Part shown: piece after piece, positions 10,601 to 20,654 of the stretch
Layout: every line of letters begins with the position of its first letter
How positions within the stretch are numbered: position 1 is the first letter of the stretch
NCBI GenBank assembly: GCA_037178625.1
Contig: CM074137.1
Coordinates: forward strand, 992,001 to 1,056,000
Reading direction: 5' to 3'
DNA: 64,000 nt
Origin: Skeletonema tropicum
Taxonomy: Eukaryota > Bacillariophyta > Thalassiosirophyceae > Thalassiosirales > Thalassiosiraceae
Notes under the pieces: generated by a model
Databases searched by the model: none
Told to the model about the DNA's origin: nothing
What the model saw: only the letters and a program-made list of their open reading frames with translations
Translations under genes and position numbers: made by a program

Positions 10601-11110
10601 GTCGTCAATATACGCATGAGCCGCTTCTAGTGGCCCATTATAGTCGGCGGTGATACTAAACAAGCACATTTGTACTGCTCAGACGTTTGGCGTCCGTAGA
10701 AGCGGTGCTACGGCCCCGTAGCTGATGTGAGAGGTCCAGTGTGGGCCGGCAAGCATCCAGCAGCACCTCACCCTACCAAATCGTACCTATCGCCGTCAGT
10801 ATGGGCATGAGCCGCTTCTAGTGGCCCATAATGGTCGGCGGTGATGTTATACAAGCATATGAGCACTGCTCAGACGTTTGGAGTCCGTAGAAGCGATGCT
10901 ACAGCCCCGTAGCTGATGAAAGAGGTCCAGTGCAGGCTGATACCGCAGCACCTCATTCCATCAAATCGCACCTATCGTCATCAATATACGCATGAGCCGC
11001 TTCTAGTGGCCCATTATAGTCGTCAGTGATGTTTTACAAGCATATGAGCACTGCTCACACGTTTGTTGTAAGTAGAAGCGATGGTTCAGACTCGTAGCTG
11101 ATAAGTTATG
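7615..11110. repeat. Satellite array, about 186-bp monomers with higher-order structure
   Basis: About 18 head-to-tail copies. The anchor CAGACG (or a variant) falls near 8071, 8259, 8443, 8627, 8811, 8995, 9179, 9377, 9563, 9748, 9938, 10125, 10308, 10495, 10680, 10870 and 11054, so monomers are 183-198 bp. Before 8071 the units are diverged or fused. Each monomer carries TAGAAGCGG and its exact reverse complement CCGCTTCTA, plus a small GCTAC-AGCCCC-GTAGC hairpin. Three monomer types alternate: one with AAGCATCCAGCAG, one with a CCGCAGCACCTCATTCC type segment and one with GGACAGCAGCAC. The first recurs at 9245, 9818, 10375 and 10751. Short open frames inside are by-products of the repeat. 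Confidence 0.95.
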
Positions 11111-11551
11111 CGGCTGTCCCTTCTTGTTTAGTTTGTGGTTTTTTTGTTTTTAGAATACTACTGCTTTTTCGATTAGCTCTGACAGATATGGATGCTTTGA
11201 CGTGTGAGCTGATCTTTGAGTTTCAGTCTTAACTTTGCTAGCCAGCTGCATCACATTCATCCAATATCTAATCTATGTTATATTTATGTATGCTCTGCCG
11301 TTGCTAAAGTGGGCCACTTCACTTCTTTAGGATGACAGAGAAGCATCATTGCACTGCCTTGACGAACTGCAATCTCAGAACCCATGTTATCTTTGAGATG
11401 ACCTGATGACACAGAAAAACACATAGTTACAGTCTTCCTGATTTCTCTCACCGCTTCCTATTTTGTAGACGCTGGCACTATGAAAATAATTAATGTATTA
11501 TGATATCTTTTCTACCTAACAAACACGTGTATTCAGACAATCTGCTTTCAA
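11111..11551. other. Unassigned spacer between satellite and LMBR1-type gene
   Basis: The last monomer fades near 11110. The rest is AT-rich and unique within the window, with a T-rich run (about 11132-11150) and no open frame or RNA structure I can support. It presumably includes the 3' UTR of the leftward gene. Confidence 0.6.
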
Positions 11552-13742
11552 TTACACTATCAAATTCGAGCTTTGCTTCAAACTAAGCTTTTCTGTTGAG
11601 GATTGTCCACTACTAATCCCTCTTCTCTCTGCATCTCTCGTCATCAGCTGGATGCCTTCATTTACTTTGCTTTCAAGATCATCCTGATCTCCAATTAACA
11701 ATGCATCTTCATGTTCAATACCCAACCAGTGCAGCATTTTAGGATAACAGTCAAACAGGGACAAGGCACAAACTAACAGGATCAAAAGAGGCGCATAGAC
11801 TGAAAATGATGTCCCAAAGAAGGGAATTGTTGACATATCGGACATGATGTTTGAAAATGCACAATTGGACATGTCGTATTTGAGCCTGGAGAGAAACGAC
11901 AGCACAGAAGTGTGAGATCAGCAAAGAAGCCTCAACAAAGCTAACAGCTCGCCAGTCTGCACAAATGCTATTTCTGAACTTACATCAAAAGATAGTTGTA
12001 TCCAAGCGGAAACTGTAGCCTCACGAGGTATTGAGCGTTGAACACAAGCGCAACACCATGACTTTGCCTATTTCCTCGAAGACAGTACGGACCCAGTAGA
12101 CTCATCTGAAAGAGACATGTGTAGACACATATGGACATGTAGAGCAGTGGAACCAAAGCTGCAAGCTGAAATAGTATCTGTGAGGAACTTCCACCCCAAT
12201 GGTCTAATGCAGCCAGTGTCCACGAGAATGGAGATAAGTTCAATGATGACGCAAGAGTCACCTCAGACAAGAGCACGAATACCGATAGCACCGCAGTTGT
12301 AAAAGCAATGAATCGGTAGGTATGATAGCGCAAATGTCTGAGCCAAAATCGTTGGAGGAGATACTTGACTCTGTGACAACAAGACAATGACGAAGAAGCC
12401 GATGATAACAAGTTGGAGTTGTAAGCACCATCATTCCCATCATGGACACTAGCGACGCTTCCTGTGTCAATATCATCATTCATCAGAGCCGAAACAATCA
12501 GATTGTGTGCCACCAATTCATTCCAACGCAATTCTGCACTGACGACACGTTCTTGTGCCTTCTTCAGTTGAGTATTCAGTGTCACGAGATATTTCACATC
12601 CATTGTATTGATTGTTTCTGCTGCGTCATTATCATTATCATCATCACTGGAGGCACGGCGACGATTTCGTTGCGATGCGCCACCCCTTCTCGTTCTTCTG
12701 TCGGGACACAAATCACAGCCTTCATTTTTCCTCCTTACCAATTCTTCCAAACACTGGTGAAATTGAGTCACATCATCTGCCTTCCAACAACATAATAGTT
12801 GCCAACAACCTCTCCTTCTTCGACTACTCGTCGTTCCCAAAGAGACTCCACCCTCTTCATTCTCCATCATTGTCACATGTTCATCTCCACTCGTCTCTCG
12901 TAAATTCACAACAGTTGCGCACACTTCTTCAATTTTGTCTTCCACATCTTCCAATGCCATTATGGAATCGAATAATTCTTCTTCGACACTACATGCTACC
13001 ATACGGACTGCAGATGTATTGTGATAGAATGAAAGGGTAAGAACCTGCAAGGTTGTGTGCATAACAACATATAGTGATCCAATAACAATAATATATACTC
13101 ACTTCGCCTCAACTCATTTGCCGGACAAGCCTCCCTCCAAAATCTCTTGGGGACATTCACCAATCCATTCCCCAACAGCAATGACACCAGCACCAGCCCA
13201 TACGTGTTCCCCAACGCCATCAACACTGGCAATACAATCGTCACTAAGTGGAAACTCTTTAAATGAATAGCCATGGCAATCACTGCAATGATTCCGCAGA
13301 CACTCATGAAGAATATGGATTTGATAGATTTTTTGAAGCCATCGTGGATGCGTTGAAACAACGTAAAGTGTCCAGAGAGGAGTGTTTGACGGGTGATCGG
13401 CAAGATAAGCCATGCTAATGTGAAAGTTGTCCAGTATGTTATCTGCCATGGGATGTAGGTTGGATTAGTGTCAAGATTGCTATCATCATCATTGCTTTGG
13501 TCGCCGTTATTCGCTTGTTGTGCATCATTATTGTCATTATTTTCGCCATCATCGGCAGAATAAGCAGCAGCATAACTCAGATCAATTGGAAGCAATGCCA
13601 CAGCCGCTGATCCCAAACCAAAGGAAATTATTGACAGTAAAATTATGAATATAGGGGTCTTTCGTTTGGCGTAGTAGAGAACAAACCAAGTAGAGACGAG
13701 TAAGAGAACGATCGCCAGCGGGAGAAGTGTTCCAACTTTCAT
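11552..13742 (-). CDS. LMBR1-domain multi-pass membrane protein (LMBRD2-like)
   Basis: Three exons are inferred on the minus strand: 13742-13103, 13007-11984 and 11885-11552. The introns are 95 and 98 nt, with donors GTGAGT and GTAAGT and acceptors CTGCAG and CTCCAG. The phases agree and the total is 1998 nt (665 residues). The start gives a hydrophobic first helix (LLPLAIVLLLVSTWFVLYYA). LMBR1-family features include LLPIDLS, an acidic Asn/Asp-rich loop, IPWQITYWTTFTLAWLILP, and YGLVLVSLLLGNGLVNVPKRFW. They are followed by a cytosolic charged coiled-coil-like segment, more helices (FIAFTTAVLSVFVLLSEVTL; LAALVPLLYMSICVYTCLF) and a short tail. LMBRD2 relatives act at the plasma membrane near G-protein-coupled receptors in animals; the role in algae is unknown. 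Intron 1's acceptor could instead be TTGCAG slightly upstream, but that breaks the phase. Confidence 0.85.
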
Positions 13743-14409
13743 TTTTTGTGATGTTGTGTGCTGCTCACTATCTCAAATTCTTCAAGGCGCCGTGTACACA
13801 AACTAAAAGTACAGTAATGAACCAGCCCGCGGCGCAAGCTTTATTTTTTCTTATCTCTCAGAATATGCTCTTCACTCCGCCCCAACGCTCAAGCTCCAAA
13901 CTCAGCTAAATCGACGTTATTTGCTTGATATATTTAGTCGCAGAGGCGTCGTAGGAACTGCAATGTATTATTATTTACCGCCCAGCGTTACGATATAGAA
14001 TACTGAGTAGCTTTCCTTGTTGTTCGACTCGTGTTTCGTTTGATGGAAAGTGGAAAGTGTGAAGGGAATTTTGAATTTTGGCATGTATCTCCGAAATAAG
14101 GGGGCTACCTATTACCTCTAGCCCCCTTTCAGGCTCTTTTCGCTCTCGAGGTAGAGTAGAGAAGACAGCAATATCTACCCAAGTTAACAAAGGTGAAGGC
14201 GTGGCTGTGAAGCAGGAGATGGCTGAGGCAAACGAAGAGGTATGGTAGTGGGTTTGTTGTTCAAATGATGAATATACGAATGTTACTGAAAATATATGAT
14301 ACAAGTTGTAAAATCAATGCCGCACAAGTGATTGCACTTGAGCCATACTTTTCAATGCAGATTTGAGACGACACGTAGGAAGTGAAGTTTGGATGTATTG
14401 AGATCGTCA
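13743..14409. repeat. Spacer with a G5/C5 hairpin, related to the spacer at 15.7-16.1 kb
   Basis: No gene is visible. A perfect 10-bp stem AAGGGGGCTA / TAGCCCCCTT lies at 14098-14107 and 14119-14128 with an 11-nt loop. Upstream of it stands GGAAAGTGGAAAGTG, closely matched by GGAAAGTGGAAAATG before a similar hairpin at 15816. The blocks flank the RING/Sel1/MYND gene on both sides, as if its promoter block had been duplicated. Confidence 0.6.
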
Positions 14410-15692
14410 TCATTTCCTTTTCATGCAATCTATCTTATGTCCAGCCTTCCAGTGTTGCGCCTGACACTCCTTTCCACAGTACCACGCTCCTTTACATCTT
14501 GAACATCGCATGAATGAAGAACATCCTACCTCCTTCAAACAATTCGCACAATAACTCTTTTCCTGATTTTCTAATTCTGATATCCATTCGATCGCATCGT
14601 TTGTATATTGCGAATCAACCTCCACCTCCAGCACTCTGCGAGCCCAGAATAGAGATTTCGGGATGGGACTATGCCCAGGGATTGTCACAATTCCTTCATA
14701 CCGCTCACAAGCAAGCCGAAACAATGCTAACGAGAAACCGTAGACAAAAACTTGGCATGAGCTGCCTACGAGCTTTTTTGTATCTTTCAAGCTTTTTCCA
14801 AAGTAACGCTTTGCAAGGATCAATGATCTGGCTAGGCCACATTGACTGCTCATAAACAAAGTTCCCAACATACCGCAAGCATTGGGCTCGCCCTGACTTG
14901 CTGCAAGTGTGATGTAATGAAGATGTCTCTTATCATCCTTCTGTCTGTTGTAAGCACCGGCCAAATTATACTGTGCAATTTTGTTTCCAAGGTCTGCAGC
15001 CTCTTTTAAATAATACATATGTTTCGATTCGTCCCGTTCAGGTAAAAAGAAAAACAACGCAATCTTTTCAGTAATGCATCCGAATCACGCTGATCTGCAG
15101 CTTGTTTCAAATATTGTAAACCCTTTTCTTTATCGAAAGGAATGCCTACTTCTTTACTAAACATTTCATCAGAGTGCCATGATCCAACGTGAAACTGCGC
15201 CCATGCCATCCCTCTGTTTGAATGCTCCAATACCTTGGCTTTCCTTATCTCATCGTCATCCCCATGCATCTCTTCTCGACAAAGCGGACACTTGTTACGA
15301 AACACCTCATCAAAACCATTTTTCTTAATATTGGCGTCACGTTCATCGGCGCACTGAACGCACGCCAAATTCCCGCAGCAAAAGAATCGAACACATGTCA
15401 TGGAATTCACGTGCTTAACTGTTTCAAGACATATGGGACAGTCCTCGGCATCGACAGGAGGATGCAGCTCGTCCTGAAGACGGACAACAGCAGCAACACG
15501 CTGCGATTCCAGTAGTAGCTCAAGCTGTTCTTCATTGTCCGAGAGCTCTTTGATGAGTTGTGCCCTTGCTTTCGTTTCTGGCGAAGCAAGGCCCGTTTTT
15601 TCAACAGTAAACGATAGCGAGGGCAGATTGGCAATCTTTGCCTCCTGGATAGCAACTTTCTCCCGCAGTTGCTGCTCCGACTCATCGGCCAT
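14410..15692 (-). CDS. RING + Sel1-repeat + MYND zinc-finger protein, frameshifted as read
   Basis: Two overlapping frames make one protein. The first (ATG at 15692) has a coiled-coil-like N-terminus, a RING-type finger (CPICLE ... CPLCREEM) and Sel1-like helices ending QAADQRDSDALLK. The second continues FLPERDESKHMYYLKEAAD, adds further Sel1 repeats (AQYNLAGAY) and ends in a MYND finger (CANCLKEVGC ... CSRCKGAWYCGKEC ... H..DC). The switch is at the AAAA run at 15065-15068: one more A would give DALLKKIALFFFLP and join the frames. RING fingers usually recruit ubiquitin E2 enzymes, Sel1 repeats are scaffolds, and MYND fingers bind proline-rich peptides. The partner is unknown. It is either a one-base assembly error or a fresh pseudogene. 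Confidence 0.8.
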
Positions 15693-16244
15693 GGTGAGCG
15701 GTTGGTGTGGCAGTCGGTTGTGCCAACTTTTACAGCTCTAGAGAGAGAGATGGTTCGACTCGTTTCTTAGACGTTTTGGAAAGTGGAAAATGAAAAGGTA
15801 AGTTCTCGGAATCTCTAAAAGGGGGCCACGTAAGCCCCCTTTTACGTGCTGTAGAGAATCTCCCCGGAAAATTGACAGAGTAGAATTAAAAGGGGGCTTC
15901 AAGACCCAGCTAACTGCTTCCCCCCTTTTCACGAGATAAGTTGCAGAAAGCAGAGAAAGTAAAAGCTCAAGGTTTGGGTTTTGGGTTGAGAGTTGTATTG
16001 AGATGAGAGTTGATTTGTGCCTGATGAAGTATAACGTATAACCGCAGCCACCGACCTGTAGGCATCTTAGCAGCATCATTTCCTTGAATAATAGTCTCGG
16101 TTTATCTATTCTTTATTCTCCAAAGGGCATTCACTGGTCAGCGTTGTGCAGAAGGAGCCCAAAATTGAGCCATCCATCAGTCCATCCATAGCATCATCAC
16201 CCATCAATAGAAGCACCAACCAAACGAACCAAAGCAATCAGAAC
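15693..16244. repeat. Spacer with two G5/C5 hairpins between divergent genes
   Basis: A perfect 11-bp stem TAAAAGGGGGC / GCCCCCTTTTA lies at 15816-15826 and 15834-15844 with a 7-nt loop. A second, looser pair (AAAAGGGGGC at 15889-15898 with CCCCCCTTTT near 15921-15930) follows. The spacer separates the leftward RING/Sel1/MYND gene from rightward RPC10, so it should contain both promoters. Start-proximal sequence at 16146-16244 is open in the RPC10 frame, but I read it as 5' leader. Confidence 0.6.
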
Positions 16245-16577
16245 ATGTGGTTCTGCCCTCTCGACGGAACACTCCTCCAAATCGTCAACGGAGGTGAAAC
16301 ATCCTCCACCCACAGCTTCTCCTGTCCAACCTGTCCATACTCACAGCAAATCAAAGACCCCCAAATCCAACGAACCTACAGCTCCAACCGTAAAAAAGTC
16401 GATGATATATTAGGAGGTGAAAAGGCATGGGAAAATGTTGATAGGACCATGGCAGTATGTCCACAGTGTTCGTTTGGGGAGGCTTATTTTATGCAGATGC
16501 AGATACGGAGTGCTGATGAGCCCATGAGTGTGTTTTATAAGTGTGTCAAGTGTAGTCATCAGTGGAATGATAAGTAG
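16245..16577 (+). CDS. POLR3K: RNA polymerase III subunit RPC10/RPC11
   Basis: A small zinc-ribbon subunit of Pol III needed for RNA cleavage, termination and reinitiation. From the ATG at 16245 the protein is 110 residues, close to the usual 108. The frame is open to 16146, but the extra 33 Ser/Asn/Gln-rich residues have no family counterpart. N-terminal ribbon: CPLDGTLL ... CPTCPY. Linker: KKVDDILGGEKAWENVD, a hallmark of the family. C-terminal TFIIS-like ribbon: CPQCSFGEAYFMQMQ, then RSADEPMSVFYKC and CSHQWND. The acidic DE pair of the catalytic hairpin is intact. No intron. Confidence 0.95.
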   Translation: MWFCPLDGTLLQIVNGGETSSTHSFSCPTCPYSQQIKDPQIQRTYSSNRKKVDDILGGEKAWENVDRTMAVCPQCSFGEAYFMQMQIRSADEPMSVFYKCVKCSHQWNDK

Positions 16578-16734
16578 AAAGAGAAGTAAAAACTGATGCG
16601 ATTATGATTATTGAGAGAGAATAGAGATGAAATACAATAAAAACTCTTATTTGCAAACAAAGCAACAAGTAACTCGGAACATGCGGAACAACAGACAAAT
16701 TTTCTGATCTATTTCACTTATTATTACACATATG

Positions 16735-19700
16735 CTAAGATTTTCGAGAATATACAACCAGGGTGGCATACCTCCGTTCAATTTCCTTTACAACCCTCTT
16801 ACTTGAAGATGATATACCGCACGATTGTTCGTCGTTTGATACATCGCAACCGCTCAACACCTTTAGAGCAGTATCAGTGGATGCTCCATCATCGCAACTT
16901 GTACCGACGACACGGACAAATTCGTCATCTAATTCAATCCATGTATTGTTGTCTTGCTTGCCTGCAGTGGATTTACGAATGAAAGTCACGTAATGACCTT
17001 CCGACATTGCTCCATACTCTAACTGATCCTTTTCGTCGTCGCTTAGTACTGGATCTACATGCACTAGCGCCCCAGTAAGTTGGTAGCAGCACTGCTCAAT
17101 GGTTGATGATTCGCCATTATCTCGTTGCTGATCCAAGCAACATGTTCTCAAGTTCAACTCCTCTGGAATGTCAAGTGATCCAGCCAATTTCTCTCCATGC
17201 CCCGACTGAGTGAATGTGAACCGCTTCAAGTGGAATATTAGGCTCCTGGGAAGAGGTTGACAGAAGCGTGTTTCCTTTCGAGTTGTCCATTCTATCTTTT
17301 TAGTCGAGTTGTTGTTATATCCACCACCCTCCTCACCATAATCTAAATCGTTGGCATCGCTATCAGATGATGAAGAATCCGAAGCAGACGACGACGATGA
17401 TGAAGTGGAAGATGAGTCTGTGGATGATGTTGAATCGCTCCCTGTAGAAGATGTCGAAGATGATGCAGATGTCGATGTACTGGAATCATCGTCACTGCTA
17501 GATGAGGAGCCACTATTCAAAGCTGACATATCCAAAACAGAATTTGAGCATTCAGAGTGTGCAATTTCAGACGGTACAACGTTGCAAGTCTCCTCTTTTC
17601 CCTCAACAGAGGGCCCCTGAGCAACTGCTTTGGCGTCATCACTTTCCTGCGCTTTTATCACCGGTGAAATGTCTTTGATGAAATGCTGGGAATCAGTTTT
17701 CTTCTCCTCGTCAGCTTCAGAATCAGTCCACGATCCCAAAGAAAGATCATCAATATTAGAAGGCGTGTCAATTGCTGACGAATGAGTCTCTGATGATGCA
17801 ACAGAAGGATCATCATCTGCAGAAGGGACTTTCGAGTCCATGCTGAAATCCGAATCCTCGTCAGTGATGCCATCGTCGCTATCGTTGGAAGGAGTGCTGA
17901 AGGAAACTTGCATGTCACCATAAGGTAAGTCTCTAGAAGGAGCACCAGCAAGAGCAGCAACCGCAGCTGCATAGCACACATCCCTTTCATTTTTAGCAAG
18001 GGCTACAGTTGGTACCTTGGTTTTGGCTCGAGGTGGTGTACGTCGAGCTTTAGATAAAGCTGTAACCGCAGCTGCATAGCATGCATCCTTCTTGACAGCG
18101 AATTTAATGGCATTGGACTGACTGGGAGTGTCTTTTGACGATGATGTCTCAGTTGTATCGTCTACGCCAGCGCCGGTGCCAATATCTGCGTCAAATACCT
18201 CATCATTTGACTGCGACTTTGTTTCTGCGGTTTCTGTTTCCGATGTTACCGTGCTACTTCTAACAGTTATTGTTTTAACTTCAACATCATCGTCACATTC
18301 AGTTTGTGTGCCTATAGTTCTACTTGTAGTCGATAACACAGAGGCATCATCTGAATGAGCAGTTGGCTTGATTTCTTCGCTCCCTTTTTCCTCTTCGTAG
18401 TCACTTGATTCTGTAATTACAAGAGGGGGCTCGACTGCAGAAGTAATTTTTGGGTCATCTATCTCTTTGCAAGAGTCTTTTCCTTCATCCTCTTCATCAA
18501 CTATATTTCCAAATATGTCCATCTTTGTAATTGTTGTTTCTTCATTCACGTCTCCACTTTTCACTAGACCAGTCCAATTGTACCCACGAATTGGATTGGG
18601 ACAAATTGTGACACTATGCAGTGATGTGGCCAAGGATTCAAAGTACTTTCTTGTCGAGTCGTCATCCTTTTTCATTTTGTTATCAGTTTGTGCAAGGACG
18701 GGAAGCTGCCAAGGAATTGGGATAGGACGCTCGATATTTCCATTCTTCTTCGTCCTTGTGATTGTTGTTGTGGTAATAATATTATCCGAAGACACTGCAC
18801 CTGTTTGGGAAATTCCAACGATGCGTGAAAGCAGATTGCCTTTCCATTCATATTCCATTGCATCTCTCACTTTGGTAAGAGATGATCGCAGCTCGTATGC
18901 TTTTCTTTGTCTAGATTGAAGATCCTCATTGCCTTCCTTCGTCTCCCCATCATTCCAATTGTCGATTTCAAAGACATCAATCAATTCATCTAAGCGTTTC
19001 AACTCGCTCTTGATTGAGAATTCTAGAGTTGCTATCAAACATCGAAATACAATGGCTGCGTCTCCGACATTGTTTGTATTGATATGGTGCCGTGCTTCCA
19101 TTGCTTCTATTGTGTAGGACATTAATTGTTCATAGAACTTGGTTGGATCTATAGCATCACCAGCACCTTCCAGGGTCAACTCACAGTTATCTGATTTTCG
19201 TCCACCACCCAAATTACCAATCTGTTGCACTTGTTCATTGTGTTTACGACTGCCACTGCGTTCCTCGTTGCTGCTGCTTCTTCTACTCATGACCTGTCCA
19301 AGCGCTTTGTCATATTTTTTTCGATTGTGCTCTTTCATTGAATCTACTAAATTTCTCCACTCGTTCATATTCGTTTTACCCTCACGAGATTTTGTCACAA
19401 AGGCATCAATTGCTGCTGCTTTCTTTTCATCTATTTCCTTCTTTTTTCTTTTCGATTTCTTGCGCTTCTTTTTCTTTCCTTTGGCACGAGATCTATGAGT
19501 AGCGGCAGACGAGGATGCCGCCTGAGCAATTGCAATGATGTCATCAGCGTTTGCAAGAAGATAAAAGAACCATGACAATTGATAGACAAATTCTTTTTCA
19601 ACTGTCTGCACGTGTTTCATTTCCTCAACGGATAGGGGTGATTTTTGTGCTGTATAGTTTGCACTAACGTTGGCGAGGTTTAAGAGATCCTCCCTTAGTC

Positions 19701-19887
19701 GAGGAAAGCAATGGAATAGTAGCTGTAGCGCCGACGAAGTGTGGCAACCGGTGCCATTTGCATTTGTTATTCCTCTGTATATAATGTGATTGCTTTGTAT
19801 TGGTAGTCGAGAATCCAGAGCAGTGTTTGCAGCTGCAAGTGCTGGTGCAGCCGAGGTCTTGTGTTCCCCCAACGATGCGGTAGCCAT
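16735..19887 (-). CDS. Ubiquitin-specific protease with a very long insertion in the catalytic domain
   Basis: 1050 residues from the ATG at 19887, no intron. The Cys box is GITNANGTGCHTSSALQLLF with C48. The His box is GHYVTFIR with H965, after SLIFHLKRF (about 882) and before WIELDDEFVRVV, which supplies the third catalytic residue. This is the USP (peptidase C19) layout, which removes ubiquitin from proteins. Between the boxes lie a Lys/Arg tract (KGKKKKRKKSKRKKK, about 135), helical segments, and several hundred residues rich in Ser, Asp, Thr and Glu, including a poly-Ser/Asp stretch. A short internal duplication is visible (DACYAAAVTAL and DVCYAAAVAAL). The Cys box departs from the usual GNTCYxNS, so activity is likely but unproven. 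It is convergent with POLR3K. Confidence 0.85.
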   Translation of the reverse strand: MATASLGEHKTSAAPALAAANTALDSRLPIQSNHIIYRGITNANGTGCHTSSALQLLFHCFPRLREDLLNLANVSANYTAQKSPLSVEEMKHVQTVEKEFVYQLSWFFYLLANADDIIAIAQAASSSAATHRSRAKGKKKKRKKSKRKKKEIDEKKAAAIDAFVTKSREGKTNMNEWRNLVDSMKEHNRKKYDKALGQVMSRRSSSNEERSGSRKHNEQVQQIGNLGGGRKSDNCELTLEGAGDAIDPTKFYEQLMSYTIEAMEARHHINTNNVGDAAIVFRCLIATLEFSIKSELKRLDELIDVFEIDNWNDGETKEGNEDLQSRQRKAYELRSSLTKVRDAMEYEWKGNLLSRIVGISQTGAVSSDNIITTTTITRTKKNGNIERPIPIPWQLPVLAQTDNKMKKDDDSTRKYFESLATSLHSVTICPNPIRGYNWTGLVKSGDVNEETTITKMDIFGNIVDEEDEGKDSCKEIDDPKITSAVEPPLVITESSDYEEEKGSEEIKPTAHSDDASVLSTTSRTIGTQTECDDDVEVKTITVRSSTVTSETETAETKSQSNDEVFDADIGTGAGVDDTTETSSSKDTPSQSNAIKFAVKKDACYAAAVTALSKARRTPPRAKTKVPTVALAKNERDVCYAAAVAALAGAPSRDLPYGDMQVSFSTPSNDSDDGITDEDSDFSMDSKVPSADDDPSVASSETHSSAIDTPSNIDDLSLGSWTDSEADEEKKTDSQHFIKDISPVIKAQESDDAKAVAQGPSVEGKEETCNVVPSEIAHSECSNSVLDMSALNSGSSSSSDDDSSTSTSASSSTSSTGSDSTSSTDSSSTSSSSSSASDSSSSDSDANDLDYGEEGGGYNNNSTKKIEWTTRKETRFCQPLPRSLIFHLKRFTFTQSGHGEKLAGSLDIPEELNLRTCCLDQQRDNGESSTIEQCCYQLTGALVHVDPVLSDDEKDQLEYGAMSEGHYVTFIRKSTAGKQDNNTWIELDDEFVRVVGTSCDDGASTDTALKVLSGCDVSNDEQSCGISSSSKRVVKEIERRYATLVVYSRKS

Positions 19888-20654
19888 CTTGCTTCACGCC
19901 AACCAAAACCTCATAAAATAAAATAATGATGTTTGCTCTTCTCCCTCCTCCCTACACGAGCGCGAGCGCCCCCCCTCTAAGACAATGGTCTACGCCGGTG
20001 CCCTATCTCTATCTTGTGATATCGAAGTATTTATTGGCCGAGGTTGACACTGAGTCTTACTTACAGGATGGGGAGTTGGTGTTGTGTCTGACGTCTGAAG
20101 CGCTTGCTTTTTTTTTTTTTGCACAATGAAGTATGTGTATCGTATCACTTCTTTACACCCCTTCAGACCCGATGCAATTGCTTGCGCTTTCGTTGCGGTA
20201 GAGCTCTCTCTCTCTCTCTCTCTCAATAGAGGTTTTACTCCTTATTGTTATGAGTATTGTGCTTATGAGGAACGGGAGTGTTCAGTGTTCATTTTATGTA
20301 CTGCTGTCGATGCATCACAGATACCTACATCCTACATCTGGCTGCATTCTTTATTGTGTCATTCACAGCACCCAGCACTCACCAGCACCACGACTTCGAT
20401 TCAGCTCTTCTAGCTTCTTGCAAGTTCTTGCAGCTTCTCTATTGCCCTTCTGGCCTTGGATTGGGGGTTTCAGCCTCCTTTCCTAAATATGCAAGGAGGA
20501 ATTCGTAACCATCACGGATGTGTCAGTGGGTGTGTGAACCGGTATCTGCGATATTGGAATTCATATCTGTACATACTGAGAAGGGGGAAAGACATCTGTA
20601 CATGCACTGCTGTGAGTACCGGACCGACCTCTGGCTAGATATAAGAAGTACTTA
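19888..20654. other. Spacer with a CT microsatellite, no gene seen
   Basis: It holds the USP promoter side (AT-rich, ending with clustered C runs near 19940-19980), a T11 run near 20110 and a (CT)n microsatellite at about 20203-20224. Open frames here have no recognisable domain and overlap each other. The Harbinger-like transposon begins right after CTTA at 20651-20654. Confidence 0.5.
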
